A stretch of 64,000 nucleotides of DNA from Anniella stebbinsi (lineage: Eukaryota > Chordata > Lepidosauria > Squamata > Anniellidae): the NCBI GenBank assembly GCA_029215795.1, contig JARDYH010000007.1, positions 92,829,263 through 92,893,262 on the forward strand. The letters are read 5' to 3'. Below, in pieces: positions 33,255 to 45,588 of this stretch. Positions within the stretch are counted from its first letter, which is position 1. Each line of letters begins with the position of its first letter. The notes beneath the pieces are model-generated. The model did not search any database. It worked only from the letters and a program-made list of their open reading frames with translations, and was not told the DNA's origin. Position numbers and translations under genes: made by a program.

Positions 33255-33889
33255 AGAAGTGTAAATTAAGAAGACAACAAGAAGTACAAAGTAAAAAGAT
33301 TGAAAAGAAGGTTAGGAACTTAGAGGAACAATTGAGAATAACTAAAGATAAATGAATATACGCTCAGCTTCAAGCTAAAAAGAAGGAACTCGAGAAAGTG
33401 GATTTAGAGAGAGTTCAGAAAGATTTGATATATTTGAAAAGGGATTTCTTTGAGTAATAAAAATTCTAAAATGCTGGCCAGGTCCACGCAGTTGAAGAAG
33501 GCAAAGAATATGATAGGGACAATTAAAGATAAAACAGGGAAAAGCTGTAATTTAATGAAAGATAAATTAAATATATTTCAAGAATTCAATCAGAAATTGT
33601 ATGCATCAGGAGTGGGCCCACAGGCAAGGATAGTGGATTATGTAGAGAGGAATTGGAAAATAAGGTTACAAGGAAAAGATAGGGATTATATGGAAGGTTT
33701 AGTGATGGAAAATGAAATAGAAGGCATTACTGATAAATTAAAAGGAGGGAAATCTCCGGGTTTAGATGGGTTTTGGGCCGGAATATTACAAAATATTTAG
33801 AGAGTTATTGGTACCAAAATTGAAAGTATTATATAACAATATATTAGAGGGAGAGGACCCCACCATCATGGGAACATTCTCTGATTATA
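33255..33889 (+). pseudogene. L1 ORF2, inter-domain region, broken
   Basis: Frames in succession encode the stretch between endonuclease and RT, ending in ITDKLKGGKSPGLDGFWAGI, the PGxDGF motif that precedes L1 RT. Stops near 33254 and 33800. Confidence 0.8.
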
Positions 33890-34851
33890 TTGATCCCGAA
33901 ACTGGATAAGGATTTAACGGACCCATCTTCTTATAGACCTATATCTTTAATAAATCAAGATTCAAAAAATATTATGGCAATTATGGCAACAAGAATGAAT
34001 ACTTTTATAAATAAATATATTAAAAAGGACCAATGTGGATTTATTTCAGAGAGGCAAATGCCTAATTTAATTGGAAGAGTATTGAATATAATAAATGTTA
34101 TTAAAAAAAGAAATATAAAAACAGGGTTGATAGCGTTAGGTATTTTTAAAGCCTTTGATTGTGTGGAATGGCCAGCGCTAAAAACAATTATAAAAACATT
34201 TGGGTTTGGAGAAAAAATTATAGGAGTGATTAATCAGTTATACACAAATAATAAAGCAGTAGTGATGGTTAATGATGGGTTAACACAACAAATTACCTTA
34301 GCCCGAGGTACTAGACAAGGGTGTCCACTTTCCCCGATATTATTTGCAATAGTTACAGAAATTTTGGCAAATGTTATTAGGGAAGATGGGAGATTAAAAG
34401 GGGAAAAGGAAAGATAAAAATGAATGTGTTTGCGGATGATACATTAATGACATTAGAAAATCCAATGCAGACTTTGGAGGAAATAAAGCATCATTTGAGA
34501 GAATTTGGGGAGAAAACAGGATTACAAGTAAACTGGGGAAAATCAGAAATGATGTTATTTAATTATAATAAAGAGGTAAGGGAGGCGTGTAGTATAAAAC
34601 TTGGTTTTAAGATTAAAAATATAGTGCGCTACTTAGGAGTTAATATTATGAAAGATTTAGAAAAGTTAGAAGAAAATAATTTTAGTAGCTTGAAGAAACA
34701 GATAATGAAAAAATTAGAGGCTTATAGGAAGTTAAAGCATTCATGGTTTGGTAGAATAGCGGTTATTAAAATGAAGATATTACCTAAAATAATTTTTTTA
34801 TTTAGAATGTTACCAATTAAAATAACAGAAGTAGAAATAAAGAGTTGGTAA
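33890..34851 (+). pseudogene. L1 ORF2, reverse transcriptase
   Basis: The first frame (33890-34417) has SSYRPISLINQDSKNI, IALGIFKAFDCVEW (where the first catalytic Asp should lie the residues read GIFKAF, so it is missing) and RGTRQGCPLSPILFAIV. After a stop, 34420-34851 carries FADD at residues 4-7 and VNWGKSEMMLFN. One frameshift plus the substituted motif A make it inactive. Confidence 0.88.
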
Positions 34852-36171
34852 AGTATGATAAATAATTATTGTAATGGAGATTAAAAAGCAAGGATTAATA
34901 AAGGGAAATGGTATAAGATACAAAAGAAAGGAGGGTTGGGACTTCCAAATATAAAGATGTATTACATAGCTAATCAATTAAGACATGTTATAAATAGCAT
35001 AGTAGGAAAAGAGGATTTAGAATGGTTGGAGACACAGACAGGAGAAATAGAGTTAGAATTACAAAAAAAAATTAGCAAAATACAAAAGAAACAATGGAAG
35101 GAAATGGAAAATCCCCTTTTAAAAAATATTATAGAGATTTGGGAAAAGTATTTTAAAAAATTAGCAGCAGGAATTTCTCCTCTGACTCCAGTGGTATTAC
35201 TGGAGACCTTCCCAGGGAATCTAAGAAGAAATATGGAAGGAGTATTGAGGGAACAGAAAATTATTAAAGTGAAATATTGGTTGAAAAGAATGTTTAATAA
35301 GGAGCAAATAGAAGAAGTATTAAGAGGACAAAAGATCTTTTGGTTCAAATGTATACAATTGGAACAATGGACGCAGGATTGGAAAAAGAAAAATAAGGAG
35401 TGCAGCGCTAATACAAGATTTGAGAAATTAATAGAATCAAGAGAAAAGGAGGGGGAAAATAAAAGTAAAATAGGTATGATAAGTGAAATATATAAAATAT
35501 TGATAGAGGATGGAGACCAACAGGATTCTCTTAAAATATTATGGGAAGATGATTTAACAAAACAAATTAGTGATTACAACTGGGGGAGGATACGGGAATC
35601 AAGAATGCTAAAGTTATTATCAGTAAGGATAAAAGAGAATTATTACAAAATAATTTGGAGGTGATACCTAACACCAGTAAGATTACATCGGATAGACAAG
35701 AAAATTTCGATGTTATGTTGGAGGGGTTGTCAGGAGGTTGGAACATACTTACATATGTGGTGGACATGTGAGTATGTACAAAAATTTTGGAAAAGGGTTT
35801 TTAAAGAAATAAGTGAAATAATTGGAAGCAGTGTGGAAGCAAGTCCAAATTTGGCTTTACTTTCAATTTTTGATAAAGCACATGGGAATCAAAATATGAA
35901 GGATTTGATTAACAACCTCCTGACACCCGCTAGATTAATGATAGCCAAGAATTGGAAAATGCAAGGAAATTATAGAATAGAAGAATGGTATAAAGAGGTA
36001 TGGGATATCGCGATTAATGATAAATTAACATGTAATATAAAAGTAAAGAGGGGATTATCTAAGAAGAATGATTTTGAAAATATATGGGGGCCATTTTTAG
36101 AGTTTGTTTTAATAAAGGGGAAAGGTTGTACACCTTTAAAAGATTCTTTACAATTTTGGAAGAATGTATAA
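34852..36171 (+). pseudogene. L1 ORF2, C-terminal domain
   Basis: Two frames (34936-35664 and 35710-36171). The first is a lysine-rich helical region. The second has MLCWRGCQEVGTYLHMWWTC, the L1 C-terminal C-x-C...H-x-x-W-W-x-C zinc-knuckle-like motif. Stops lie at 34851 and 35664. Confidence 0.85.
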
Positions 36172-36317
36172 CTTAATAGAATAAAAGAAGGTCTCAATGG
36201 GTTAGGGGAGCACTGGGGGGTTGTTAAGGTTATATTAGTATATATTATTTGTATGATTGTGTTGTATTATCTGTTGAAAATAATAAAAATATATTTTTTA
36301 AAAAAGACAAAGATATA

Positions 36318-36467
36318 GAGCCTATCTACACACGTAGGATATAATACTTTGAAAATGTTTTGAAAACTGTATATGGAGTGTGTCCTGGGCCCCAACAGTT
36401 GTCACTACTGTTATAAACCGTTTTAAACCATTTTAAACCATTTTACAGCAGTAATGTAGATAGGCTC
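36318..36467. mobile_element. Short MITE, GAGCCTATCTACA ends
   Basis: A 150-bp element with 13-bp near-perfect inverted ends (gagcctatctaca / tgtagataggctc) and a 3-bp duplication ata (36315-36317, 36468-36470). AT-rich interior with 'ttttaaacca' repeats. A Harbinger-like origin would fit the 3-bp duplication. Confidence 0.7.
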
Positions 36468-36599
36468 ATAGTCATTCGCAGCATTCTATGACAGTGTAGT
36501 GACATATCAAGGGAAGGATATGCAGGTAATGGGTTGGAACTATAAAAATAGGAGTGCAGTGCAAGAGACAGGTCAAAACGAGCAAACCGTGACCCTAAA

Positions 36600-37110
36600 C
36601 TCACACATAGGAGTGGAGAGGGCGGGGAGAGGGCAATCCCGGAAGTAGCCACTTCCGGGATCGGTGCTTTCAAGCTGCATACAAATGCAACAGCCCGGGC
36701 TTCTCCTGGGCCGTCACACGTTGTGGCCGCCATTTTTTGTTTGTTTGAAGCAAGAAGAGCACATGAGCTGTAAGTTTTTTTAAAAAAAAGAACATGCATG
36801 ATCCTGCCCCCCTCCCCCCTGCCATCCTGGAGATGGCAAATTTGATGGCCCCCTCTCTCCTGATGGCCACGGAGCCGCGCGGTGCAGGCAACTGGGGCAG
36901 GCAACCACATTCTTCCGCGATCCCGAGAACTTCGCAGGACCACGGAAGAATCAGGATTTTTCTGGTTCTGAGGAACCAGGAAAAATCCCGTGCCCGCTCC
37001 CCCGCCACTCCCTGTGCGTCATACGGCCGCACAGGGAGCAGCCGGGGTCCATTCCAGGCAAACTGCCTGGTGTGGAAAGGGCCACTGAGGAACCAGAGGC
37101 AGGTAAACCG
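36600..37110. repeat. Probable non-autonomous DNA element
   Basis: GC-rich sequence around 'taagtttttttaaaaaaa' (near 36770), like 2005-2450. Frames on both strands overlap and lack domains. Boundaries undefined. Confidence 0.35.
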
Positions 37111-38100
37111 CCCCCAACGATATCTTGAGTGCAATGCTTTGCTTTATCACATAAAAAGGTCTGGTTTCTCTGGTTTCTCTTCAGATCGTATCTTTTGCCT
37201 TTTACGAAAGATTTTTGTGGAGAGGAACACATAAAAATGAGCTGCTGGCTGGGGAATGCTGAGAGTTGTAGAGCTTTTTTTCTACCTAAACATGTATAAA
37301 AATGCACCTTAAGTGAATGATCTCCATTGACAGGGAAGCCCACAGTGGAGTATGATGTGTGCCTGTAGATGTGCACAAGACTGCAATAGACAGACAGACA
37401 GACAGACAGACAGATTTTTCCCCGCCATTCATTTATTTATTTTTTAATGCTGAAAAATCTGATCCTCATCACAGGTGGCAAAAATGCAGATATTTTGCCC
37501 TTAACAATGACAGAGCGCAATGTGAGTATCAAAACATAGGACATTTTAATTTAAAAGAGCCTGCCTCTGAGCATTTGCAGAGAGCCATTCTGTGGGGAAC
37601 TCACCACTATGTTTTGCTTGATCTTGTGATCTTGTGATTTTAATTGTTGTAAACCATCCTGAGTGAAGTGTTTGAATTGGGTTGAGGGGTACAAAGTCCC
37701 GTATAAATAAATAAACTTCCTAGCTTTGTACCTTCAAGTGTTTGCCTTTTTAAATTAAAAATATAAAGGTATTAATCGTTTGCCAGTTATTCCAAATGAG
37801 CCTCCAAATTTCCCCACTGTAGCTTTCTAGGCATTTAGAGGTATCTCACTTTTTCCTATAAAAGAAAAGCATCTATTAACCAGAACTGAGTTTTTAAAAG
37901 CATAGTTCAAATTCAGAGGTTTAAATCCAGTGGCAAAACAGTGCAATTGATTTTAAAAAAAGATCACTTGTAATTCACATCTACAAGAAAAAAAGATATT
38001 TCATAAAACCTCCTTACCCCATGGACAGACAAGATTCATATTTGCATAAATTACATGGTTCTAAAAGTAAATGTCCAAGACATAACTAAATGGGATTTTA
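37111..38100. other. Unassigned; AGAC microsatellite
   Basis: A (CAGA)n tract at about 37387-37414. The rest is AT-rich with no recognised feature. Confidence 0.5.
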
Positions 38101-38168
38101 TTATGTAAGCTGTCTTGGGAGGGCTTTTGCCCTTAAAGGTGGCCTAGAAATTAAACAAATAAATAAAT
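38101..38168 (+). repeat. L2-like 3' tail fragment
   Basis: 'gtaagctgtcttgggaggg...ggtggcctagaaattaaac' followed by aaataaataaatg. Too short to classify further. Confidence 0.45.
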
Positions 38169-38185
38169 GTCACGTGGGCCCAGGC

Positions 38186-38482
38186 TAGGGTGACCATATG
38201 GAAAGGAGGACAGGGCTCCTGTATTTTTAACAGTTGCATAGAAAAGGGAATTTCAGCAGCACCTGGTGAAATTCCCTCTTCATTGCAACAGTTAAAGCTG
38301 CAGGAGCCCTGCCCTCTTGTATCTGGTCGCTCCAATATAGCTCCTGCGGCTTTAACGGTTGTGATGAAGAGGGAATTTCACCAAGTACTCCATGCATACA
38401 AATGACACCTGCTCAAATTCCATTTTCTATACAACTGTTAAAGACACAGAAGCCCTGACCTCCTTTCCATATGGTTACTCTA
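38186..38482. mobile_element. hAT-type MITE
   Basis: Second subfamily (tagggtgaccatatggaaag start, right end catatggttactcta). Perfect 8-bp duplication gcccaggc (38178-38185, 38483-38490). Length 297 bp. Confidence 0.9.
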
Positions 38483-38490
38483 GCCCAGGC

Positions 38491-39786
38491 CTCTTTTGGC
38501 TGAAAGAAAATGTTGAGCACAAAAGGAACAATAGCCAAAGAATCTTCCCAACAGACTCTAAAAGGATGTCTCAGATAATGTTGGTTTTGCTCTTTAATAG
38601 GGAAAGCCTTCCAGGACCCAGACCAATCAATATCCGACAAGTCAAAGAGGCTGCAAGAGGCAGGCTTTTAAAAAAATGATCAGGGAATATTTTTTGGGGG
38701 GGGAGGGAGTTTTTTTTTTAAAAAAAAAAGATTCTCCATGCTAATAAAAGCTGGTTAAACCACTCTGAATATTGGACCATTAGTTAGCCCAAGGTCAGAA
38801 TTTCCAATACTTCCCAGAAACTAGTCAGACCAAGAATGAGTTCCATTATCTGATATATTCCAAACTGCCAAACTGACCCAACCTGGTGAGATGCGTACAA
38901 TAGCTCGTAACCACCTGCCATCGGAAGCTATCACAGCTCATCTAATCAAGCCTCTTCTAGCCACCAGTGCCCTCTAAGGAAGCATCTTCAGCTGTTTGCC
39001 TACGGAAAGGCCTAGGGGAAATGTCTTCCCCTCACTTGACAGCTATAAAACTGTCCCTCTGTGTTTTCTTGGTAAAATCTCTAAGTGCTGAACCAAAAAG
39101 CCCTTGGCAGGGAAGGACATGGAGGCCACAAAACTGAAACAGAACAGATTGATGCTTCAATTGGAGATGTGTACACAGAGCAAACAGCCTGAAGCAGGAG
39201 GCCAGACAAAGCAACTACTGTACAACAAGCACCCATGAAATCCACTCTGGAGATTTCCAAGGTCCATATCTAGCTCTGCGTGTTTCAAGCCGACATGGAG
39301 ATCAGGGTTTTCAATGAATGTTTGATGTGTTGTGCGTGAAATAAATACCTTTGATCCATGAGCAGCTACAAAAGCAAATTACATGCCGAAAATCGCATTA
39401 ACAAAAAAGCAAAATAATCTGCCCTCGGCCTCTCACTGGTGGGACCTGAGCAATCCCATGTGTCAGTGACTTTACAATGTCCCCAGCAGGTCCATTTCTC
39501 CCACACCTATCCCTGTGTGATAAACCATCCCACAGGAACCAATGGTGGCTACAACTCCCAGTTTCTTGCACCATACTTTCACTCCATTTCCTGGAATTCC
39601 CATACATTCTGGCTGCTAGTACATAGTTAGCCCTAAAACTGAAAAGAGATGATATACATATGAGGGTTTGCTGCTAGCTTGTAGGGCTTTTAGTAACCTA
39701 GGGAACTCTAATGCAGTGTTCATAGGTGCCATGGCACCCATGGGCACCTCCAATGGTGCCCACAAATGGATCCCCAACATACAATC
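38491..39786. other. Unassigned non-coding stretch
   Basis: Contains a G/T/A homopolymer cluster at 38693-38728. No repeat ends or coding regions recognised. Confidence 0.4.
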
Positions 39787-40868
39787 GTACAAGAATAGTA
39801 GAGTTGGAAGGGGCCTATAAGGCCATTGAGTCAGACCCGCTGCTCAATGCAGGACAGATGGTTGTCCAGCTGCCTCTTGAAGACCTCTAATGTGGGAGAG
39901 CCCACCACCTCCCTAGGTCATTGGTTCCATTGTCGTCTTGCTCTAACAGTCAGGAAGCTTTTCCTGATGTCCAGCCGGGATCTGGCTTCCTGTAACTTGA
40001 GCCCGTTCTTCCATGTCCTGCATTCTGGGTTGATCGAAAAGAGATCCTGGCCCTCCTCTGTGTGATAACCTTTCAAGTATTTGAAGAGTGCTATCATGTC
40101 TCCCCTCAGCCTTCTCTTCTCCAGGCTAAACATGCCCAGTTCTTTCAATCTCTCCTCATAGGGCTTTGTTTCCAGACCCCTAATCATCCTCGTTGCCCTC
40201 CTCTGAACACGCTCCAGATTGTCTGCATCCTTCTTGAAGTGTGGTGCCCACAACTGGACACAATACTCAAGATGGGGCCTAACCAGTGATGAATAGATGG
40301 AACCTGTACCTCGTGCGATTTGGAAGCTATACTTCTATTAATGCAGCCCAAAATAGCATTTGCTTTTTTTGCAGTCACATCACACTGTTGGCTCATATTC
40401 AGCTTCGATCTATAACAATTCCAAGATCCTTCTCGCTTGTCGTATTGATTAGCCAAGTATCCCTCATCTTGTAACTGTGCATTTGGTTTCTTTTTCTTAG
40501 GTGTAGAATTTGGCATTTATCCCTATTAAATTTCATTCTGTTGTTTTCAGCCCAGCGCTCCAGTCTATTAAGATCACTTTGGAGTTTGTTTCTGTCTTCC
40601 AAGGTATTAGCGATCCCACCCAATTTTGTGTCATCTGCAAATTTGATAAGCATTCCCTGCACCTCCTCATCCAAATCTTTAATAAAAATTTTGAAGAGCA
40701 CTGGGCCCAGGACTGAGCCCTGTGGTACCCCGCTCATTACCTCCCCCAGTGAGAAAAGGTACCATTGATAAGCACTCTCTGAGTCCGATTCTGTAGCCAA
40801 CTGTGGATCCACCTAATAGTTGTTACATCTAGACCACTTTTCACTAGTTTGTTAATCAGAATGTCATG
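39787..40868 (-). mobile_element. Antisense CR1 LINE, RT to 3' end
   Basis: The minus strand encodes SGVPQGSVLGPVLFKIFIKD, FADDTKLGG, then [20 protein letters not shown] and the 3' UTR ending near 39790. The RT half and the C-terminal half are in different frames (breaks near 40400 and 40250). It is the most complete CR1 here and serves as a ruler for the copies at 2936, 4660 and 52260. 5'-truncated upstream of the RT palm. Confidence 0.9.
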
Positions 40869-41500
40869 GGGCACTATACATGATGCCTACGTGTAACTAA
40901 ATGTTTTATTTTTTCCATTTTTTAATATTCATGCACGGTTTTGTAGAAAGACGTACAACCTTCTAGCAATACATGGCTTTCAATAAAAGTAGACCATTTG
41001 TTCAAACAAGTATCCATTTCAAGGTGGTGTGTATGCCACCCATTGAAATATTGAAAGCACTGTAAGGTCCTCAACCCATTGCATTATAGCATGTGAGTTT
41101 TCCCCCTTCCAATGTTGTAATATCAGTCTTTTGGCTGTCAAAAGGGTACAGAAAATCCATTTATGTTAATTTCCGTGAAGCAGGTAAGTAAATTAAAAGT
41201 ACATCAGTGAATATTAAAGAATATTTAAGACTATTCCAATACAAAATTTATTTGTGTAATAACCTCCACCCAAAAAGCAACTAGTGGACATTACCAAAAC
41301 ATATGATTAAAAGAAGCTTTAGCTGTATTGCACCACCAGCAATTAGCCAAATTAGACAATCCCTTATTAAAGGGATGTTGAAGTGTTACATAGATACGAA
41401 GCAGAAGTTTGGGCTGAATATGATGCAGCCTAGACGTGACAGGTAGATGCCAAAGCAGCGATCCACTGATTACACATTTTGTGGTACTGGCCACAGCATG
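40869..41500 (-). mobile_element. Probable antisense L1 3' region
   Basis: The minus-strand frame 41291-41494 reads LRIYVTLQHPFNKG, then LANCWWCNTAKASFNHMFW. This resembles the C-terminal C-W-x-C...H-x-x-W motif of L1 ORF2, compared with MLCWRGCQEVGTYLHMWW at 35710 onward. It is short and decayed; the 3' UTR may extend to about 40880. Confidence 0.5.
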
Positions 41501-42649
41501 GTCTCAAATTCTCAAATGTGCCCACAGGTCCGAAAGGTTGGGGACCCCTGCTGTAACCTCTACTCTACCCCCAGACCAGACAGGTAGAGAATGTTCCAGG
41601 CTTCCCCTTTATCACCCCTTGCTCCAATTATCCCTGGCTTTGTGTGGGCACCTTTTTATTGTTTCTTCAAATAAACTCGCCTTCACATATCCAATATTAA
41701 TTAGGTGTTTTGGAAAGAGGGGGCAGATCGGTCTGACTTCAACTGCAACCACGTACGATGGTGGAAAGTTGTAAACGCACTCGTGGAATCCTCTGCCTCT
41801 TTAATTGGGTTCCTGCGCTCTTGTATCCCCTTCGTTAATGCCTCTGGTGGTTCTGCGCCCTGTTCTGGGAGAGAGTCGGAAGCAGTGGCTCATTTCTCTT
41901 TAAGCTCAGGCGTAGTTTTATTTAGGTACTGACAGTTCCATTCTGAAAATCTGCAGTCTTAATTTGGGGCTTTAATTAAAATGTAATTGGACTTGCCTGC
42001 CACTGTCGGAGGAGCCCTCTTGTGCTGTTTCTTCTCCCTGAGGCAGGGTAGGGTAAGAGAGGTGAAGGCAGCGGACTGGGAGAACTATAATCACTAGTAA
42101 AAGATTAGAAAGAGAGGGAAGTCTCACTTCAGTGGGTAGTGGAACGGCTGTGGACAAATCTGCCAGCTCAATGTGCCCCTCCTCAGTGGGTGATATGCTT
42201 TTCCACTCCCAGAATCCAAAGGTTAATGTCTGGGGCCGGGAGAAAGAAGTGCTGGAGCACTCTGAACTGTGGAGGGGACTGAGGGTAATTGCTCCTGAAT
42301 AAACGAAGTCCATCCATTCCAGCTCAGCCCCATCTGTCTTCCTGTCTGCTGAATCTAACAGGTCCCTCTGGAACTCTCTCAGCAAAATCCTTCCATCACA
42401 TTTTGACACCCCTGGTAGAATCTCCCAGGGAGGTCGCCAAGGACAGGCCACGCACAGCTGGAATGGAGTTTCCACAAGCTAATGGACAGTCAAGGCCTGT
42501 TATTTTCCTTCCAGGCGCTCTTCCCCACAACATCTGCCCTGCTCCCCAGGGGCTCCCGAGATGTGGCTCATTGACAGCTCCTTCCAAAGTCATCAGCTGC
42601 CACCAGTAATGAGCTACAAACCTCAATGGCTTTAGGGAAGGGTTGTAGC
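41501..42649. other. Unassigned non-coding stretch
   Basis: About 41930-42000 has homeodomain-like sites (tttaattaaaatgtaattg), but nothing shows function. Overlapping frames have no domains. Confidence 0.3.
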
Positions 42650-42830
42650 CCAGAGGTGAAGCACCCAGTTTGCATACAAAAGATCCCAGTTCAGTCCCAG
42701 TAGGGCTGGGAAAAGCTCTCATCCTGCCTGAAAGCCAAGAGAACCACTGCCCATCAGTGTTGCCAATACTGAACTAGATACTTTAAGAGACCAGCTGGAT
42801 CAGGCTGAACTCCAACGTTCTGTTACCTTA
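42650..42830 (+). repeat. tRNA-like SINE (second family)
   Basis: tRNA-like head 'tagcccagaggtgaagc...ttcagtccc' followed by 'gggctgggaaaagctc', 'agaaccactgcc' and 'tactgaactagat'. Same family at 48386-48569. Confidence 0.55.
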
Positions 42831-43088
42831 TGACAGTGATCAACCAGATGCCTACGGGAAGACCACAAGCAGGACATACGAACAATAATAACATCCCAGT
42901 TGGGTTCCCCAATAATTGGTGTTTACAGGCATGCTACTTCTCATACTGAAGGTAATAGAGCCATTATGACTAGTAGCTACTGATAGCCTTAATCGGTATG
43001 GATTTGTCTAATTCGCTTACAACCTCTCCAAGTTTGTGGAGTTTGCTACATCTTATAGTACACAGTATTCCACATCTTGTGTTATCAT

Positions 43089-44685
43089 TAGGGATGTGCA
43101 CTGGATCGGACCCGATCCACGATCCGAGTCCGGTCCAGTGGGAAATCGGATAAATTATCCGATTTCCGATCCCGCAGCTGGATCGGCCGATCCAATCCGA
43201 ACCGGTCCGAAAAAGCTCCGAACCGGTTCGGCGGATCGGCGGATCGGCGGGCGCCCACTGGCGCCCACCGCCGCTTCCATTGGCGGGCGCCAGCGGGCGC
43301 CCGCCGATGAAAGTGGACAGCGGGGGGGGGGGAGGAGGGGGGCACTTACCTTCTCGGCCCGGTGGCTCCCGTCCGGCGCCGGCGCCTACTACTACTAGCA
43401 GGCTCCGCGGCCTGCTCTAGGGTGGCGCGCCGGGTGATGTCATCACCCGGCGCGCTACTCTAGAGCAGGCCGCGGAGCCTGCTGGTAGTAGTAGGCGCCG
43501 GCGCCGGACGGGAGCCGCCGGGCCGGAAAGGTAAGGAGGGGGTGCGTGGAGGGGAGGAGGGGGCGCGCGGAGGGGGGAGGGGGGCCCTTACCTTTCCGGC
43601 CCGGCGGCTCCCGTCCGGCGCCGGCGCCTACTATTCCCAGCAGGCTCCGCGGCCTGCTCTAGGATGGCGCGCCGGGTGATGTCATCACCCGGCGCGCTAC
43701 TCTAGAGCAGGCCGCGGAGCCTGCTGGAAGTAGTAGGCGCCGGCGCCGGACGGGAGCCGCCGGGCCGGAAAGGTAAGGAGGGGGTGCGTGGAGGGGAGGA
43801 GGGGGCGCGCGGAGGGGGGAGGGGGGCCCTTACCTTTCCGGCCCGGCGGCTCCCATCCGGCGCCGGCGCCTACTATTCCCAGCAGGCTCCGCGGCCTGCT
43901 CTAGGATGGCGCGCCGGGTGATGTCATCACCCGGCGCACTACTCTAGAGCAGGCCGCGGAGCCTGCTGGAAGTAGTAGGCGCCGGCGCCGGACGGGAGCC
44001 GCCGGGCCGGAAAGGTAAGGAGGGGGTGCGTGGAGGGGAGGAGGGGGCGCGCGGAGGGGGGAGGGGGGAGGAGGGGGCGCGCGGAGGGGGGAGGGGGGAG
44101 GGGGGCCCTTACCTGCCCGGCCCGGCGGCTCCCGTCCGGCGCCGGCGCCTACTACTACCAGCAGGCTCCGCGGCCTGCTCCAGGGTGGCGCGCCGGGTGA
44201 TGTCATCACCCGGCGCGCTACTCGAGAGTAGGCCGCGGAGCCCGCTGGTAGTAGCCGCCGGCGCCGGACGTGCCGAGAAGGTAAGTGGCGGGGAAGGGGG
44301 CTTACCCCCCCCCCGGAGCCGTCCGCTTCTATCCGCTGGCGCCCGCGGGCGCCAGCGGATGGAAGCAGGCGGCCCCAGGGGGGGTAGGGAGCGCGGGGGA
44401 GGGGGTTTACCTGCCGGGGCCGTCCACAGCGGACGGCCCCGGGGGGGGGAGGGAGTTAGGCCCCCCCTTACCCACCCGCCGCCATTTTTTCCTCATAGAC
44501 TTGCATTGCAATGCAAGTCTATGGGGAAAAAAATGGCGGCCGATCCAAAAATTTCCGATTTTTGGATCGGGATCGGACTCGATCCGGTCCGGGGGGCCTC
44601 CGATTTTGTCCGAACCGGTCCGGGACAAAATTGGAGGTCCCGATCCGGGTCCCGATCCGATCCGGGGGGTCCGTGCACACCCCTA
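43089..44685. mobile_element. hAT-like element with 242-bp array, reverse
   Basis: A 1,597-bp element starting tagggatgtgcac and ending gtgcacacccct+a, with perfect 8-bp duplication gttatcat (43081-43088, 44686-44693). It is essentially the 9517-11567 element in opposite orientation with fewer core units. Unit starts at 43591 and 43833 are again 242 bp apart, and the next boundary (44112) is 37 bp longer through an extra G-rich block. The 30-bp palindrome is at 44494-44523. Confidence 0.92.
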
Positions 44686-44724
44686 GTTATCATGAATTTT
44701 TTAGTCTCTAAGGTGCAAGACTCT

Positions 44725-45330
44725 TTGTAGTATTCCAAGTGTGGTTGCACCATAGATTTAGGCTGCTTCCAGTACCAGAGGCAGCATGCCAATGCACACC
44801 ATGTGCTGGAGACATGGGTGGGCAGGTGCTTTGGCTCTCGTGTCCTGCTTCTGGTTTTCCCGTTAACAGCTAGTCGGCCACTGGGTGAACAGAATGCTGG
44901 ACTAGATGGAACTTTGGTCTGATCCAGCAAGGTTCTTCTCATATTCGTACGTTCTTGTGCAAAGGCATTATGATATTGGCAGCTTAATTTTTTATTTCTT
45001 TCCTAATGGTCCCCAACATGGAATTCGCTTTTTTTCTGCTCAGCCAGCCATACAATGGACTAACGGTTTCTCAAGCTATCTACCACAACCCCAAGATCCC
45101 TTTTCTGTTCAGTCACTGCCAGCTCAGTCCCCAATCAATGTACACATGATGTTAAGCTTTTTGCCCCAAAGTACATCACTTTACACTTGCTCACATTGAA
45201 CCGCATTTGCTATTTTAATACCCATTTCCCATAGTACGGACAGATCCTTTTGAAGCTTTTCACTGTCCCTTTTTGCTTTAATCAACCTAAATAATGTGGT
45301 AGTGTCACTGCTCACTCCTAGCCAATGGTC
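44725..45330 (-). mobile_element. Antisense CR1-like LINE, interrupted
   Basis: On the minus strand, 45190-45330 and 44958-45100 resemble the RT-to-C-terminal part of another CR1 subfamily (plus-strand landmarks 'cacttgctcacattgaacc', 'gatccttttgaagct' and 'ttcctaatggtccccaac'). The match continues at 44727-44761 ('tattccaagtgtggttgc'). A 44762-44948 insert splits it. No open frame survives. Confidence 0.5.
44762..44948 (+). repeat. Short dispersed element
   Basis: Carries 'ctggactagatggaac', 'ggtctgatccagcaagg' and 'ttcttctcatattcg', as in 63590-63842. It interrupts the antisense CR1-like copy. Probably a CR1-derived 3' piece or SINE. Confidence 0.4.
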
Positions 45331-45588
45331 TGACTCAACACCCTACATTCCTGAAAAAAAGTAACAAAGTGTCTGCTTTTGCCTGCCTTCAGATGCAACA
45401 ATAAACATGGATATCAACGAAAGGACCAAGAAACAGAAAATGGAGCTGGATACAAGGATATATGTGCCATCCTTTTTGAATTGGTGTGTCAACGGGGGCT
45501 TACTGGGGTCAGAAGGGCAACTATCAAGTAATTCTATCACACTTTTCAAGTGCACAGATTGCCTGCAGTGTGTCGTGTATCTTCAAAA

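Larger units (their letters stand above)
29085..36303 (+). mobile_element. Near full-length L1 LINE carrying an L2 insertion
   Basis: A 7.2-kb element, about 5.6 kb without the 30882-32474 insertion, with a likely 10-bp duplication aagacaaaga (29075-29084, 36304-36313). The order is 5' UTR, ORF1 (29573-30293), ORF2 (30736-36171) and an A-rich 3' end with 'aataataaaaatatatttttt'. Both ORFs contain frameshifts, so it is inactive. The composition is A-rich on the sense strand, as is usual for L1. Confidence 0.85.
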
